Below, piece after piece: positions 53,624 through 62,450 of a stretch of 64,000 nt of DNA. The translations under genes and the position numbers were made by a program. Source of the DNA: Polaromonas sp. Lineage in GTDB: Bacteria; Pseudomonadota; Gammaproteobacteria; Burkholderiales; Burkholderiaceae_C. The stretch is from assembly GCA_013298815.1 (NCBI GenBank), contig JAAFJF010000009.1, forward strand, positions 1 through 64,000, written 5' to 3'. Below the pieces are notes generated by a model. The model was not told the DNA's origin, made no database searches, and saw only the letters and a list, made by a program, of their open reading frames with translations. Numbering within the stretch: position 1 is the stretch's first letter; each line of letters opens with the position of its first letter.

Positions 53624-54694
53624 TTAAAACTTCACCAACTCAACCCGACGGTTCTTCGCCTTGTTTTCTTCGCTGTCATTCGCAACCAAGGGTTTGTCTG
53701 CACCAAAACCAGCGGACTTTAGATTGCCTTTATCGATGCCAGTGCTAACCAATGCCAGCATGACGGCGCTAGAGCGCTCGGCTGACAGTGCTTTGTTTCG
53801 TTCTGCCGAGCCGGTGTTGTCGCTATGGCCTTCGATGGATAATTTCAAGGCAGGTGCGCCTTTGAGCAACGCCACAATTTGATTAACCACATCTTGACCG
53901 TCGGCTTTGAGGGTTGATTTGTCAGTATCGAAATTGATGTTAACGATGGCTTTGCCCGTTGCCTCAATCTCTTTTTTCATGCCTTCCGCAGAGTATTTTT
54001 GTATGGTTTGTTTGAATTCTTTGAGTTCGACGAATTTGACGTAACTTGCAGCGCTGTTTGAGGAAACTTGAATCACGAGCTTCTTTTCTTTTTGTTTGAA
54101 CGCGTAAAAACGTACTGGGTCACTGCTATCAACGCCAGAAACCATATAACGGTATTCAGCATCCTTGTCAGTTTTCTTCAGTTCATCGCGCAAATCTCGT
54201 GGCACAGTGCCTTTGAATAAAAGTTTAGCGCCTAGACTTAGGATGTAAGCATCCATACTTTTATCGAAAACATATTGGTTGAAATTTTTACCGCTTTCCG
54301 CCATTGCAAACCATAGCGTTGTTACCCGTCCCTCAGCAGGGTAAAAGTTTGCTCCTGTATAAGTAATCAACTTTCCAAAATCTTCCTCTTTTGTGAAACC
54401 TTTCGTTGAAAGACGACCTGATTCAGTTTGAACCATTAACAAATCTGGCGCTTTGAAGTAAGGATATGCACCGATATCGCCTGTAGCTTCTGGCACCGTG
54501 CTCCAATCTAGCGCAGCCATCAAAGTAGCCGGCGCTGCAGGATTTGTAGGCGCAGGTAAGGCCGCTACTGGCGGTGCGACGACAGCTGGAGCGGCTACAG
54601 ATGCCGCTGGCGCAGCCACTTTTTCTGGTGCTTTTTTACATGCAGTCAGACTGATGGCCAAACCTAAAGCTACTATATTTAAGATTAATTTCAT
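53624..54694 (-). CDS. OmpA-family lipoprotein with one copy of the cluster's repeated domain
   Basis: 356-residue lipoprotein. The lipobox is LTAC with Cys19; an Ala/Pro-rich spacer (20-60) follows. One copy of the domain of about 150 residues lies at about 72-220 (GAYPYFKAPD ... FDKSMDAYILSLGAKLLFKGTVPR), then an OmpA peptidoglycan-binding domain (about 245-356). The OmpA part and its last residues (GFGADKPLVAND, NRRVELVKF) are nearly identical to those of the downstream 596-residue protein, so the two genes are clearly paralogous. It is the first gene of the four-gene run. It would link the outer membrane to peptidoglycan. Confidence 0.8.
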   Translation of the reverse strand: MKLILNIVALGLAISLTACKKAPEKVAAPAASVAAPAVVAPPVAALPAPTNPAAPATLMAALDWSTVPEATGDIGAYPYFKAPDLLMVQTESGRLSTKGFTKEEDFGKLITYTGANFYPAEGRVTTLWFAMAESGKNFNQYVFDKSMDAYILSLGAKLLFKGTVPRDLRDELKKTDKDAEYRYMVSGVDSSDPVRFYAFKQKEKKLVIQVSSNSAASYVKFVELKEFKQTIQKYSAEGMKKEIEATGKAIVNINFDTDKSTLKADGQDVVNQIVALLKGAPALKLSIEGHSDNTGSAERNKALSAERSSAVMLALVSTGIDKGNLKSAGFGADKPLVANDSEENKAKNRRVELVKF

Positions 54695-54870
54695 TTAACA
54701 AGGGTGCACGGAAGTGAAAGTTAACAAGATTTAAGCTATTCAAACAAACTGAATACTTAATGAACTCGGAATTATCAACGAGATTTCGTGCAGAATTGGC
54801 TTGGACAGACTGGATGAGATGTAAGTTTTTTGTTACTTTTAGAGTGGCAAAAGAACCAAAATTACTCATA

Positions 54871-54925
54871 AAAATACGCCTCTAGCTGGCGTATTTATTG
54901 CCAAATCAGCTATATTATTTATAGC
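54871..54925 (-). repeat. dispersed 55-bp element, copy 12 (downstream of priA)
   Basis: On the minus strand it reads GCTATAAATAATATAGC, then TTGGCAATAAATACGCC, then AGCTAGAGGC. It lies 23 bases past the priA stop, in the 254-bp gap before the OmpA lipoprotein gene. The rest of that gap (54695-54870) is AT-rich and should hold the promoter of the four-gene cluster; no clear boxes were identified. Confidence 0.92.
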
Positions 54926-54948
54926 AAAAATTCAACCTATTTACGCGT

Positions 54949-57081
54949 TCAAATCGCCAACGGATCCACATCCACCGCCCAGCGGATCATGCCTTTTTGC
55001 TTGGTCGCCTGCAAAACGCCTTGCCACTGGCTTAAAAACTGCTGCAATGCCTTGCGCGAATGTGATTCGACCAGCATTTGGGCGCGTTCTACGTTGGCGA
55101 TGCGCTGGATGGTCATAGGGACGGCGGGGTAGAGGGTAATGTGTTCGAAGCCGGGGACGGCATCGGCCAAATCTGCAGCTGACTCACTGGCTGCCGTCAA
55201 GAACGCTTGGGCGGCTTCTTGGGTGCGGGCTTCTGCGCGAACCAGGGCGCTATAGCCGAAGGGCGACATGGCTGCCATTTCGCGTTCTTTGAGCTGCTGC
55301 GCGGCAAAACCAGAGTAATCGTGCTTTTTGAGCGCCAAATACAGAGGATGCTGTGGGTGGTGGGTTTGCACCCACATCTCGCTGGCTGCGCCTTGGGAGG
55401 CTTCGCGGCCAGCGCGACCTGCGGCTTGCATCAATAGGCTGAACAATCGCTCAGGCGCACGAAAATCGCTGGAGAACAGCGCACCGTCGGGATTTATCGC
55501 TGCAACGAGGGTAATATTGCGGAAATCGTGCCCTTTGGCGATCATTTGCGTGCCGACCAGCACATCTACCTCACCCGAATGTACCTCTGCGAGCTGCTGC
55601 TGTAATGCGCCTTTGAGCTTGGTGGTGTCGGCGTCGATGCGAGAAATACGCACGGGTGCGCCGTCGGGGCGTTTGACGTGCGACAGCAAGTCGGCCAATT
55701 GCTCTTCTAGTTGCTCCGTGCCACGGCCAATGGTGGTGATGTCCAAATTGCCGCAAGCAGGGCAAGCACGGGGCACGCGCTGGGTAAAACCGCAGTGGTG
55801 ACAGCGCAGCGTGCGGTCGATTTTGTGGAATACGCGGTAGGCGCTGCAATGCGGGCACTCGCTCTTCCAGCCGCAATCACCGCAATGCAACACGGGCGCA
55901 AAGCCACGGCGATTGAGGAACAGCATGGCTTGCTCACCCCTAGCGATGCGTTCGGCAATCGCGTTGAGCAGCGGCGGGGATATCACCGTTTTCTTGGGCT
56001 GATGCTCCATGTTGACGGTGATGACTTTGGGCAACACGCCACCGCCGATACGCTCGGCCATGGTCAAGCGCATGTATCTGCCAGCCCCACCGTCACTAGC
56101 TGCGCTGCTGTGGTGCCAGCTTTCAAACGAAGGGGTGGCCGAGCCCAAAATGACTTTGGCATGCTCAAGTTTGCCGCGATACACCGCCAAATCGCGGGCG
56201 GAATAGCGGGCACCTTCTTGGCTTTTGTAGCTGGGGTCGTGCTCTTCATCGACGACAATGAGTTTCAAATTTGGCATGGACGCAAAAATCGCCATACGTG
56301 TGCCCAGCACCACACGCGCCGTGCCCATGTGGGCAGCCAACCAGCTTTTGAGCCGCTGTGGGTTGGTCATGCCGCTGTGCAGAGACACCACGGCAGCGTC
56401 ACCGTACAGCGGGCAAATGCGTTCGCGGACTCTGTCTTCGAGCTGCGGGGTGAGATTGATCTCAGGCACCATCATCAACACCTGCGCTGCGGGGTCGCGC
56501 TGCAAAGCTTCTAAGGCGGCACGTAGATAAACTTCGGTTTTGCCGCTACCTGTAGCGCCAAACAGCAAAAATGGCCCTGATTCAGTGCTTATTTGGGCTG
56601 TAGCCAACGTTTGTTCTGCCTGAAGTGCTATATTATCAATAGCATTTTCACTAAGCTCTGTATTTTGAATTGCTGTAGCTGCGGGTTTTGTTCTTTCAGT
56701 TTGACGTTTCAAGCGACGCTCGACTTGCAAGGCATCCAAGGTGCGCAGTTGCGGCGGCAAGGCGGCTAGAGCGACTTCGCCCAAGGAGCGCTGGTAATAA
56801 TGGGCTGTGAAAGATACCAGCTTGAGCCATGCTGAGGACACGGCTTGGATGCCAAGGCATGCCGTGATCGCTTTCACTTCGATTTCTTTGCCCTGCTTAC
56901 TCAACATCGGCTCAGGCGGTGAATCCAATTGATGCCAAACCACGCCCAGCAATTCGCGCGAACCCAAAGGCACGCGTACAAACGAGCCGACCTGCAGCAA
57001 TTGCTCGCTTTGGTACGTCAGCAAGCCTGCCAGCGGGCTGTGTGCAGGCGTTTGTACGACGATGGAATACCAATAAATCAT
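54949..57081 (-). CDS. priA: primosomal replication restart helicase PriA
   Basis: 710-residue superfamily 2 helicase that restarts stalled replication. The N-terminal 3'-DNA-binding domain ends near residue 105; Walker A is FGATGSGKTEVYL (about 173-185) and the DEAH-type box is VVDEEHD. Two zinc-binding clusters lie in CGDCGWKSECPHC and CHHCGFTQRVPRACPACGN. Residues about 147-163 (AIDNIALQAEQTLATAQ), just before the helicase core, are encoded by a diverged copy of the dispersed repeat. That segment also contains LQAEQ, which matches the LxxEQ position of the family, so the repeat now appears to supply it. Confidence 0.95.
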   Translation of the reverse strand: MIYWYSIVVQTPAHSPLAGLLTYQSEQLLQVGSFVRVPLGSRELLGVVWHQLDSPPEPMLSKQGKEIEVKAITACLGIQAVSSAWLKLVSFTAHYYQRSLGEVALAALPPQLRTLDALQVERRLKRQTERTKPAATAIQNTELSENAIDNIALQAEQTLATAQISTESGPFLLFGATGSGKTEVYLRAALEALQRDPAAQVLMMVPEINLTPQLEDRVRERICPLYGDAAVVSLHSGMTNPQRLKSWLAAHMGTARVVLGTRMAIFASMPNLKLIVVDEEHDPSYKSQEGARYSARDLAVYRGKLEHAKVILGSATPSFESWHHSSAASDGGAGRYMRLTMAERIGGGVLPKVITVNMEHQPKKTVISPPLLNAIAERIARGEQAMLFLNRRGFAPVLHCGDCGWKSECPHCSAYRVFHKIDRTLRCHHCGFTQRVPRACPACGNLDITTIGRGTEQLEEQLADLLSHVKRPDGAPVRISRIDADTTKLKGALQQQLAEVHSGEVDVLVGTQMIAKGHDFRNITLVAAINPDGALFSSDFRAPERLFSLLMQAAGRAGREASQGAASEMWVQTHHPQHPLYLALKKHDYSGFAAQQLKEREMAAMSPFGYSALVRAEARTQEAAQAFLTAASESAADLADAVPGFEHITLYPAVPMTIQRIANVERAQMLVESHSRKALQQFLSQWQGVLQATKQKGMIRWAVDVDPLAI
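56591..56643 (-). repeat. dispersed 55-bp element, copy 13 (inside priA, diverged)
   Basis: On the minus strand it reads GCTATTGATAATATAGC, then TTCAGGCAGAACAAACG, then TTGGCTACAGCC. By eye about three quarters of positions match the common form, with all blocks in register. It is sense to priA and in the usual forward frame. Confidence 0.7.
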
Positions 57082-57165
57082 TGCAGATTCATCTTAAAAA
57101 TGATCTTCATGTAGAGTAAGGGCATTGATGCATAATTTGCATGAACTAGATGGGGACTTGGATGT

Positions 57166-57843
57166 ATGGTCAAAAAAGCACCGCGACGCACGGCTGAACG
57201 TATTTTAGAGGTCACGCTGGACTTGTTTAACCGTTTTGGCGAACCCAATGTGTCAACCACGCTGATTTCGGCTGAATTGCGCATCAGTCCCGGCAATCTG
57301 TACTACCACTACCCCGCCAAAGATGAGTTGATCAATGCGCTGTTTGATCGTTTTGAACGCTCGCTGAATGAATTACTGAACGCCAGTGACGGTGTGCGCA
57401 ATGTGGAAGACGCTTGGTTTTTCATGCACAGCTTGTTTGAATTAATCTGGGAATACCGCTTTTTATACCGCGATTTGAACGATTTGCTGAGCAAAAACCG
57501 ACGGCTAGAAATACATTTTCAATCTATTCTGAAGAACAAGACCCAATCCGTCAAAGCCTTGCTAGACAGCATGAGCCGCAGCGGCGCGATGACGATAGAC
57601 TCGCGTGAAGTCGAGCCCACTGCGACCAGCATGGTTGTGGTGCTGACGTATTGGCTGAGCTTTGAATATGTGCGTGACCCACGCCATGCGCTTGAGCCTG
57701 AGCATGCACAAGTGGCCTTGCTGCGCGGCGCGCACCACGTCCTCAACCTACTCGTCCCCTATTTAGAGCCGCAGCAACGCAGCCATTTGTTGACGATTGT
57801 GGGGAAGTATGCTTCGTCTCAGTATGAAACAAACAAGCCTTAA
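57166..57843 (+). CDS. TetR family transcriptional regulator
   Basis: 225-residue regulator. The N-terminal helix-turn-helix is clear: RRTAERILEVTLDLFNRFGEPNVSTTLISAELRISPGNLYYHYPAKDELI. The C-terminal ligand domain is large and hydrophobic and contains EYRFLYRDLNDLLSKN, which is found in a TetR subgroup common in proteobacteria. Targets are unknown; the TPR-like gene 27 bases downstream on the same strand may be in its operon. It is divergent from priA with 84 bp between the starts. Confidence 0.9.
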   Translation: MVKKAPRRTAERILEVTLDLFNRFGEPNVSTTLISAELRISPGNLYYHYPAKDELINALFDRFERSLNELLNASDGVRNVEDAWFFMHSLFELIWEYRFLYRDLNDLLSKNRRLEIHFQSILKNKTQSVKALLDSMSRSGAMTIDSREVEPTATSMVVVLTYWLSFEYVRDPRHALEPEHAQVALLRGAHHVLNLLVPYLEPQQRSHLLTIVGKYASSQYETNKP

Positions 57844-57870
57844 AACAACCTTCATTTAGCGAAAATAAAT

Positions 57871-58668
57871 ATGACTAAATGGACGCCATTTCCACATCTA
57901 GGTGAATACACCTATGACGCCGACAGTGTGAAGCAACAATGGGCAAAACTGCACGCCGGTGATGCCGAACCTTTGCCGAGAAATGAGAAATTACTGGAAG
58001 CATGGGCGCTATTTCATTCAGGTGAATTTCAAAAAGCTGCTGAGCTTGGGCTGGCTTTGGCAAACAGTGGCCTGATCACGGGTTTAACGGTGGCCAACAA
58101 AGCCACTTGCATTTATGCCAACTATTTGGAAGCCAATGAAGCTGCCAAACTGGCGCTTTTTATGGATGTTGCGCAGCGTGCAGAACAGCAAGTTCAAGAT
58201 GTGACCATCAGCGCTGAATCTTTGCCGAACGCTTACTATTGGCAGGCTTATGCCTTGGGGCGCTACAGTCAGGGCATCAGCATTGCCAAGGCGCTTGCGC
58301 AGGGCTTGGGTAGCAAGGTCAAAGATGCGCTTGAAAAAACCATTGAATTGCAGCCGAAACATGCTGATGCTCACATCGCGCTGGGCACGTTTCATGCGGA
58401 AGTGATTGACAAAGTGGGTTCACTCATTGGAAGCATGACGTATGGTGCGAAAAAAGATGCGAGCTTCAACTTCTTTCAAGAAGCACTCAGAATCAACACC
58501 ACCTCCGCCATTGCCATGATTGAGCAAGCCAATGGCTGGGTCATGCTTGAGGGCGAAAAGCGCCTCGCTGAAGCGACCAAACTTTACGAAATTGCCTCTG
58601 CAACACTGCCATTGGACGCGATGGAACGCTTGGATGTTGATCTGGCAAAAGCAGAGTTAAACGATTGA
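57871..58668 (+). CDS. TPR-like helical repeat protein of unknown function
   Basis: 265-residue protein, apparently cytoplasmic with no signal peptide. Helical repeats resembling TPRs are visible: LEAWALFHSGEFQKAAELG, YYWQAYALGRYSQGISIAKAL, ALEKTIELQPKHADAHIALGTFHAEV and ALRINTTSAIAMIEQANGWVML. The start MTKWTPFPHLGEYTYDADSVK is characteristic of a conserved but unnamed proteobacterial family. It lies between the TetR and LysR genes on the same strand; partners are unknown. Confidence 0.75.
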   Translation: MTKWTPFPHLGEYTYDADSVKQQWAKLHAGDAEPLPRNEKLLEAWALFHSGEFQKAAELGLALANSGLITGLTVANKATCIYANYLEANEAAKLALFMDVAQRAEQQVQDVTISAESLPNAYYWQAYALGRYSQGISIAKALAQGLGSKVKDALEKTIELQPKHADAHIALGTFHAEVIDKVGSLIGSMTYGAKKDASFNFFQEALRINTTSAIAMIEQANGWVMLEGEKRLAEATKLYEIASATLPLDAMERLDVDLAKAELND

Positions 58669-58698
58669 ATTTGGCAGATTGAATGTGACGGATTAATT

Positions 58699-59640
58699 AT
58701 GGATACCAAGTGGTTAGAAGATTTCATTAGTTTGGCTGAAACGCGTAGTTTTAGCCGTTCAGCGCAATTGCGGCATGTGACGCAGCCTGCGTTTTCACGG
58801 CGTATCCAGTCTCTGGAAGCATGGGCGGGCACGGATTTAGTGGATCGCAGCTCGTACCCCACCAAGCTGACCGCTGCCGGCGACACGCTTTACGATCAAT
58901 CGCTAGATATGCTTCGTGCCTTACAAAGCACGCGGGCGATGTTGCGCGGACACACGTCTGCAGGGCAAGACGTGATTGAGTTTGCCGTGCCGCACACACT
59001 GGCGTTTACATTTTTCCCAGCTTGGATGTCGATGTTGCGGCAAAACTTTGGCCCCATCAAAAGTCGGCTGATGGCGCAAAACGTGCACGATGCAGTGCTG
59101 CGTTTGGTGGAAGGCAGTTGCGATTTGCTGATTGCTTACTTTCACTCATCCCAGCCTTTTCAGCTGGACGCATCGCGCTATGAAATGGTGAGTTTGGGTC
59201 AAGAGGTCATCGCACCTTACGCGAAACCCGACATGAAGCCCAGCTCAGAAGGCAAACCGATGTTTGAGTTACCAGGACGTGCAGGTCAGCCTTTACCCTA
59301 CCTTGGCTACGCACCAGGCGCTTATTTAGGCATGGTGGTTGACCAAATCTTAAAACAATCAAAAACAGCGATTCACTTAGACCGCGTTTATGAAACCGAT
59401 ATGTCGGAAGGCCTCAAAGCCATGGCTTTAGAAGGACACGGCATCGCTTTTTTACCCTACAGCGCTATTAAAAAGGACTTGCGCGCAAAACGCTTGGTGA
59501 GTGCCTGCCCAGAAGGTATGAGCGATTTGACCATGACCATGGATTTACGCGCCTACCGCGAAAAACCGACGGGCAAAGAAGCCAATAAGGGCGCAGCGCA
59601 AGCGCTTTGGGAATATTTGGTGGCGAATAGCGCGACTTGA
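58699..59640 (+). CDS. LysR-type transcriptional regulator
   Basis: 313-residue regulator. The winged helix begins [44 protein letters not shown], very typical of LysR proteins of the HypT/YjiE-like group, which has a Trp-rich start of this kind. HypT responds to hypochlorite through methionine oxidation; whether this protein does so is unknown. The effector domain spans about 90-300. It is upstream of pyrC with a 23-bp gap and on the same strand, so the LysR gene may share its transcript. Confidence 0.88.
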   Translation: MDTKWLEDFISLAETRSFSRSAQLRHVTQPAFSRRIQSLEAWAGTDLVDRSSYPTKLTAAGDTLYDQSLDMLRALQSTRAMLRGHTSAGQDVIEFAVPHTLAFTFFPAWMSMLRQNFGPIKSRLMAQNVHDAVLRLVEGSCDLLIAYFHSSQPFQLDASRYEMVSLGQEVIAPYAKPDMKPSSEGKPMFELPGRAGQPLPYLGYAPGAYLGMVVDQILKQSKTAIHLDRVYETDMSEGLKAMALEGHGIAFLPYSAIKKDLRAKRLVSACPEGMSDLTMTMDLRAYREKPTGKEANKGAAQALWEYLVANSAT

Positions 59641-59663
59641 GATTTTTTGGGGACAATAGGCGG

Positions 59664-60722
59664 ATGACTACGACTTCAAGCTCCTCCTCAACGCCACAAC
59701 TATTGACAATTACCCGCCCTGACGACTGGCACTTGCATGTGCGCGATGGTGATGCACTCAATACCGTGGTGCCGCACACCGCTGCCCAGTTCGGCCGTGC
59801 CATCATCATGCCCAACCTGCGCCCACCGGTCACCACTGCTGCGCAAGCACTCGCGTACAAAGCGCGTATTCAAGCCGCTGTGCCTGCAGGTATGACGTTT
59901 GAGCCGCTGATGACACTTTATTTGACGGACAACTTGCCTGCAGATGAAATCAAACGTGCCAAAGACGCAGGCGTGGTTGCAGCCAAGCTTTACCCCGCTG
60001 GCGCGACGACCAATAGCGATGCTGGTGTGACCGATTTACGCAAAACCTACAAAACGCTGGAAGCCATGCAGCGCGAAGGCTTGCTGTTGCTGGTACATGG
60101 CGAGGTGACTTCACCCGATATTGATTTGTTTGACCGCGAAGCTGTTTTTATTGACACGCAATTGATTCCGCTGCGACGTGATTTTCCTGAACTCAAAATC
60201 GTTTTTGAGCACATCACGACCAAAGAAGCCGCCCAGTATGTCAGTGGTACAGGCCGTTTCACCGCTGCGACCATCACCGCGCACCACTTGCTCTACAACC
60301 GCAACGCCATTTTTACAGGCGGCATCCGCCCCCATTATTACTGCCTGCCCGTGCTGAAGCGTGAAACGCACCGGCTTGCTTTGGTGGAAGCCGCAACCAG
60401 CGGCAGTACAAAATTCTTTTTAGGTACAGACAGCGCACCGCACCCCGCGCACCTCAAAGAGCATGCCACCGGCTGCGCTGGCTGCTACACCGCCCACGCT
60501 GCGATTGAAATGTACGCAGAAGCCTTTGATGAGGCTGGCGCGTTGGACAAATTAGAAGCTTTTGCCAGCTTCAACGGGGCTGATTTTTACTGCTTGCCGC
60601 GTAACCAAGGCACGATTACACTGAAGAAAGAAAGCTGGATGCCGCCTGAGAGCTTTGCTTTTGGCGAAGCCGCACTCAAACCACTGCGTTCTGGGGAAGC
60701 CTTGCCTTGGCGCATGGTTTAG
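59664..60722 (+). CDS. pyrC: dihydroorotase
   Basis: Zinc enzyme that closes carbamoyl aspartate to dihydroorotate in pyrimidine synthesis. Metal and substrate segments are [11 protein letters not shown] (about 19-29), [10 protein letters not shown], the carboxylated-lysine segment [29 protein letters not shown] and [10 protein letters not shown]. It has 352 residues and is the E. coli PyrC (type II) form. I start at MTTTSSSS; the frame is open nine codons upstream, within and just after the LysR stop. It overlaps the DUF3025 gene by 16 bases. Confidence 0.96.
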   Translation: MTTTSSSSSTPQLLTITRPDDWHLHVRDGDALNTVVPHTAAQFGRAIIMPNLRPPVTTAAQALAYKARIQAAVPAGMTFEPLMTLYLTDNLPADEIKRAKDAGVVAAKLYPAGATTNSDAGVTDLRKTYKTLEAMQREGLLLLVHGEVTSPDIDLFDREAVFIDTQLIPLRRDFPELKIVFEHITTKEAAQYVSGTGRFTAATITAHHLLYNRNAIFTGGIRPHYYCLPVLKRETHRLALVEAATSGSTKFFLGTDSAPHPAHLKEHATGCAGCYTAHAAIEMYAEAFDEAGALDKLEAFASFNGADFYCLPRNQGTITLKKESWMPPESFAFGEAALKPLRSGEALPWRMV

Positions 60723-61489
60723 AGGTCATTGATTGGTCAGCTCGATGGCTGGCTCACCTGCGAGAAAAAGGCGAATTTGCAGCGCAGCAAGCCGCCGAGA
60801 GTACGCCGCTGTATGAAACACTGAACCAGTGTTTGACCAGCCCCCTGCGCTTTGTCTCGCAAAACAGCTTACCCAACGGTGTTGCTTATGAGCAGTTCAT
60901 TTTTCACACCCAGCAATGCCCCACGCGTGATGGTTTGCACGATTTTTTCAACGCTTTGTATTGGGATTTGTTTCCTCGTACCAAAACGCGACTTAACCAG
61001 CTGCAAGCTCAGCAAATTGCCCAACTTGGGACTGTCAGACACCGTGGCTCTGTACGTGACTACTTGACATTGTTTGATGAAAATGGCGCTTTACTGATTG
61101 CGCCACCTGAGATCTGGGAAGCGTTGATCGCCATGGACTGGCAGCGACTGTTTGTCACTCTACGTCCTTTATGGCAACAGGCGCGGCTCATCCCATTTGG
61201 TCACGCGTTGCTGGAAAAGCTGGTTCACCCCAGAAAACCAATCACCGCACATGTTTATATGACGCAAATTACTATTGAAAATATAGCTGTAGAGGCAATA
61301 AATACGCGGGCTAGTACCAATTTTTATCCAATTTTAGATGAATCAATAGCAGCAGACCTGTCTGCCGCAAAATTCGCCACCAAACCGTTTGCCCCGCTAC
61401 CCATATTAGGTGTTCCGGGCTGGTGGGCAGATAACGAAAATTTGGACTTTTATAACGATGAGGCGGTATTTCGCAAGCTTCGGTCTTGA
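60707..61489 (+). CDS. DUF3025 family protein
   Basis: 260-residue protein of unknown function. Family landmarks are IDWSARWLA at the start, [76 protein letters not shown] and [17 protein letters not shown]. Residues about 189-207 ([18 protein letters not shown]) are encoded by a copy of the dispersed repeat and appear to be an insertion just after the HALLEKL segment. No ATG is available; the start is a TTG inside the end of pyrC. Confidence 0.85.
   Translation: MAHGLEVIDWSARWLAHLREKGEFAAQQAAESTPLYETLNQCLTSPLRFVSQNSLPNGVAYEQFIFHTQQCPTRDGLHDFFNALYWDLFPRTKTRLNQLQAQQIAQLGTVRHRGSVRDYLTLFDENGALLIAPPEIWEALIAMDWQRLFVTLRPLWQQARLIPFGHALLEKLVHPRKPITAHVYMTQITIENIAVEAINTRASTNFYPILDESIAADLSAAKFATKPFAPLPILGVPGWWADNENLDFYNDEAVFRKLRS
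61272..61325 (+). repeat. dispersed 55-bp element, copy 14 (inside the DUF3025 gene)
   Basis: Contains CTATTGAAAATATAGC, then AGAGGCAATAAATACGC, then GGGCTAGTACC. It is sense to the gene and translated [13 protein letters not shown], the same frame as in bufC and the pCuAC gene. Confidence 0.9.
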
Positions 61490-61568
61490 TTTTTTGCCAT
61501 TTACCCTTACTATCTTTTCCTAATATTCAGACATTTGCACGATTTGCATTTTAGAAAGTGAAAATTAC

Positions 61569-62441
61569 ATGAAACGCATCTTTTTGTTCATCTTGACCAA
61601 CTTGGCCGTGATGGTCGTGCTCGGCCTGATCACCAGTATTTTTGGCTTAAACCGTTATATTGGCCCTAACGGCGTCGCGCTAGGACCCTTGCTTGGTTTC
61701 TCCCTTGTTATGGGTTTTGGGGGTGCGATCATTTCATTGCTCATCAGCAAACCGGTCGCCAAATGGAGCCAAGGGGTCAAAATCATCAACGAACCGCAAA
61801 ATGCAGACGAAGCTTGGATTGTGCAAACCGTGCGTCAGTTTGCTGACAAAGCTGGCATTGGCATGCCCGAAGTAGGCATTTACGAAGGTGCGCCAAACGC
61901 GTTCGCCACGGGCGCGTTTAAAAACTCTGCATTGGTGGCCGTTTCTACAGGTTTGCTGCAAGGCATGACCAAAGAAGAAGTCGAAGCCGTGATTGGGCAC
62001 GAAATCGCCCACGTCGCGAATGGCGACATGGTGACCATGACTTTGATTCAAGGCGTGATGAACACATTCGTCGTTTTCGCCAGCCGCGTGATTGGCTCGC
62101 TGGTAGATGGCGCTCTACGTAAAGGCAGTGACAGCTCTGGCCCAGGCATTGGCTACATGATTACAACTTTGGTGCTGGACATTGTGTTTGGCTTTTTGGC
62201 CAGTATCGTTGTGGCGTGGTTTTCGCGCCAACGTGAATTCCGCGCAGATGCGGGTGCAGCCAAGCTGATGGGGCGCAACCAACCCATGATTCATGCATTG
62301 CAACGCTTGGGCGGGATGACGCCGGGCGAGTTGCCAAAAAGCATGGCGGCTATGGGTATTGGCGGCAGTATGGGCGCTTTATTCAGCACCCACCCACCGA
62401 TGGAAGAGCGGATTGCGGCGCTACAAAACCCGCAAGCTTGA
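61569..62441 (+). CDS. htpX: membrane zinc metalloprotease HtpX
   Basis: 290-residue M48B protease of the inner membrane that degrades misfolded membrane proteins. The zinc motif [10 protein letters not shown] is near residues 143-152, with the third ligand Glu in [14 protein letters not shown]. Four hydrophobic segments are evident: two at the N-terminus ([18 protein letters not shown] and [17 protein letters not shown]) and two around the middle. C-terminal [13 protein letters not shown] is conserved. The stop lies nine bases from the convergent flavoprotein gene stop. Confidence 0.95.
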   Translation: MKRIFLFILTNLAVMVVLGLITSIFGLNRYIGPNGVALGPLLGFSLVMGFGGAIISLLISKPVAKWSQGVKIINEPQNADEAWIVQTVRQFADKAGIGMPEVGIYEGAPNAFATGAFKNSALVAVSTGLLQGMTKEEVEAVIGHEIAHVANGDMVTMTLIQGVMNTFVVFASRVIGSLVDGALRKGSDSSGPGIGYMITTLVLDIVFGFLASIVVAWFSRQREFRADAGAAKLMGRNQPMIHALQRLGGMTPGELPKSMAAMGIGGSMGALFSTHPPMEERIAALQNPQA

Positions 62442-62450
62442 TTAATTTGG

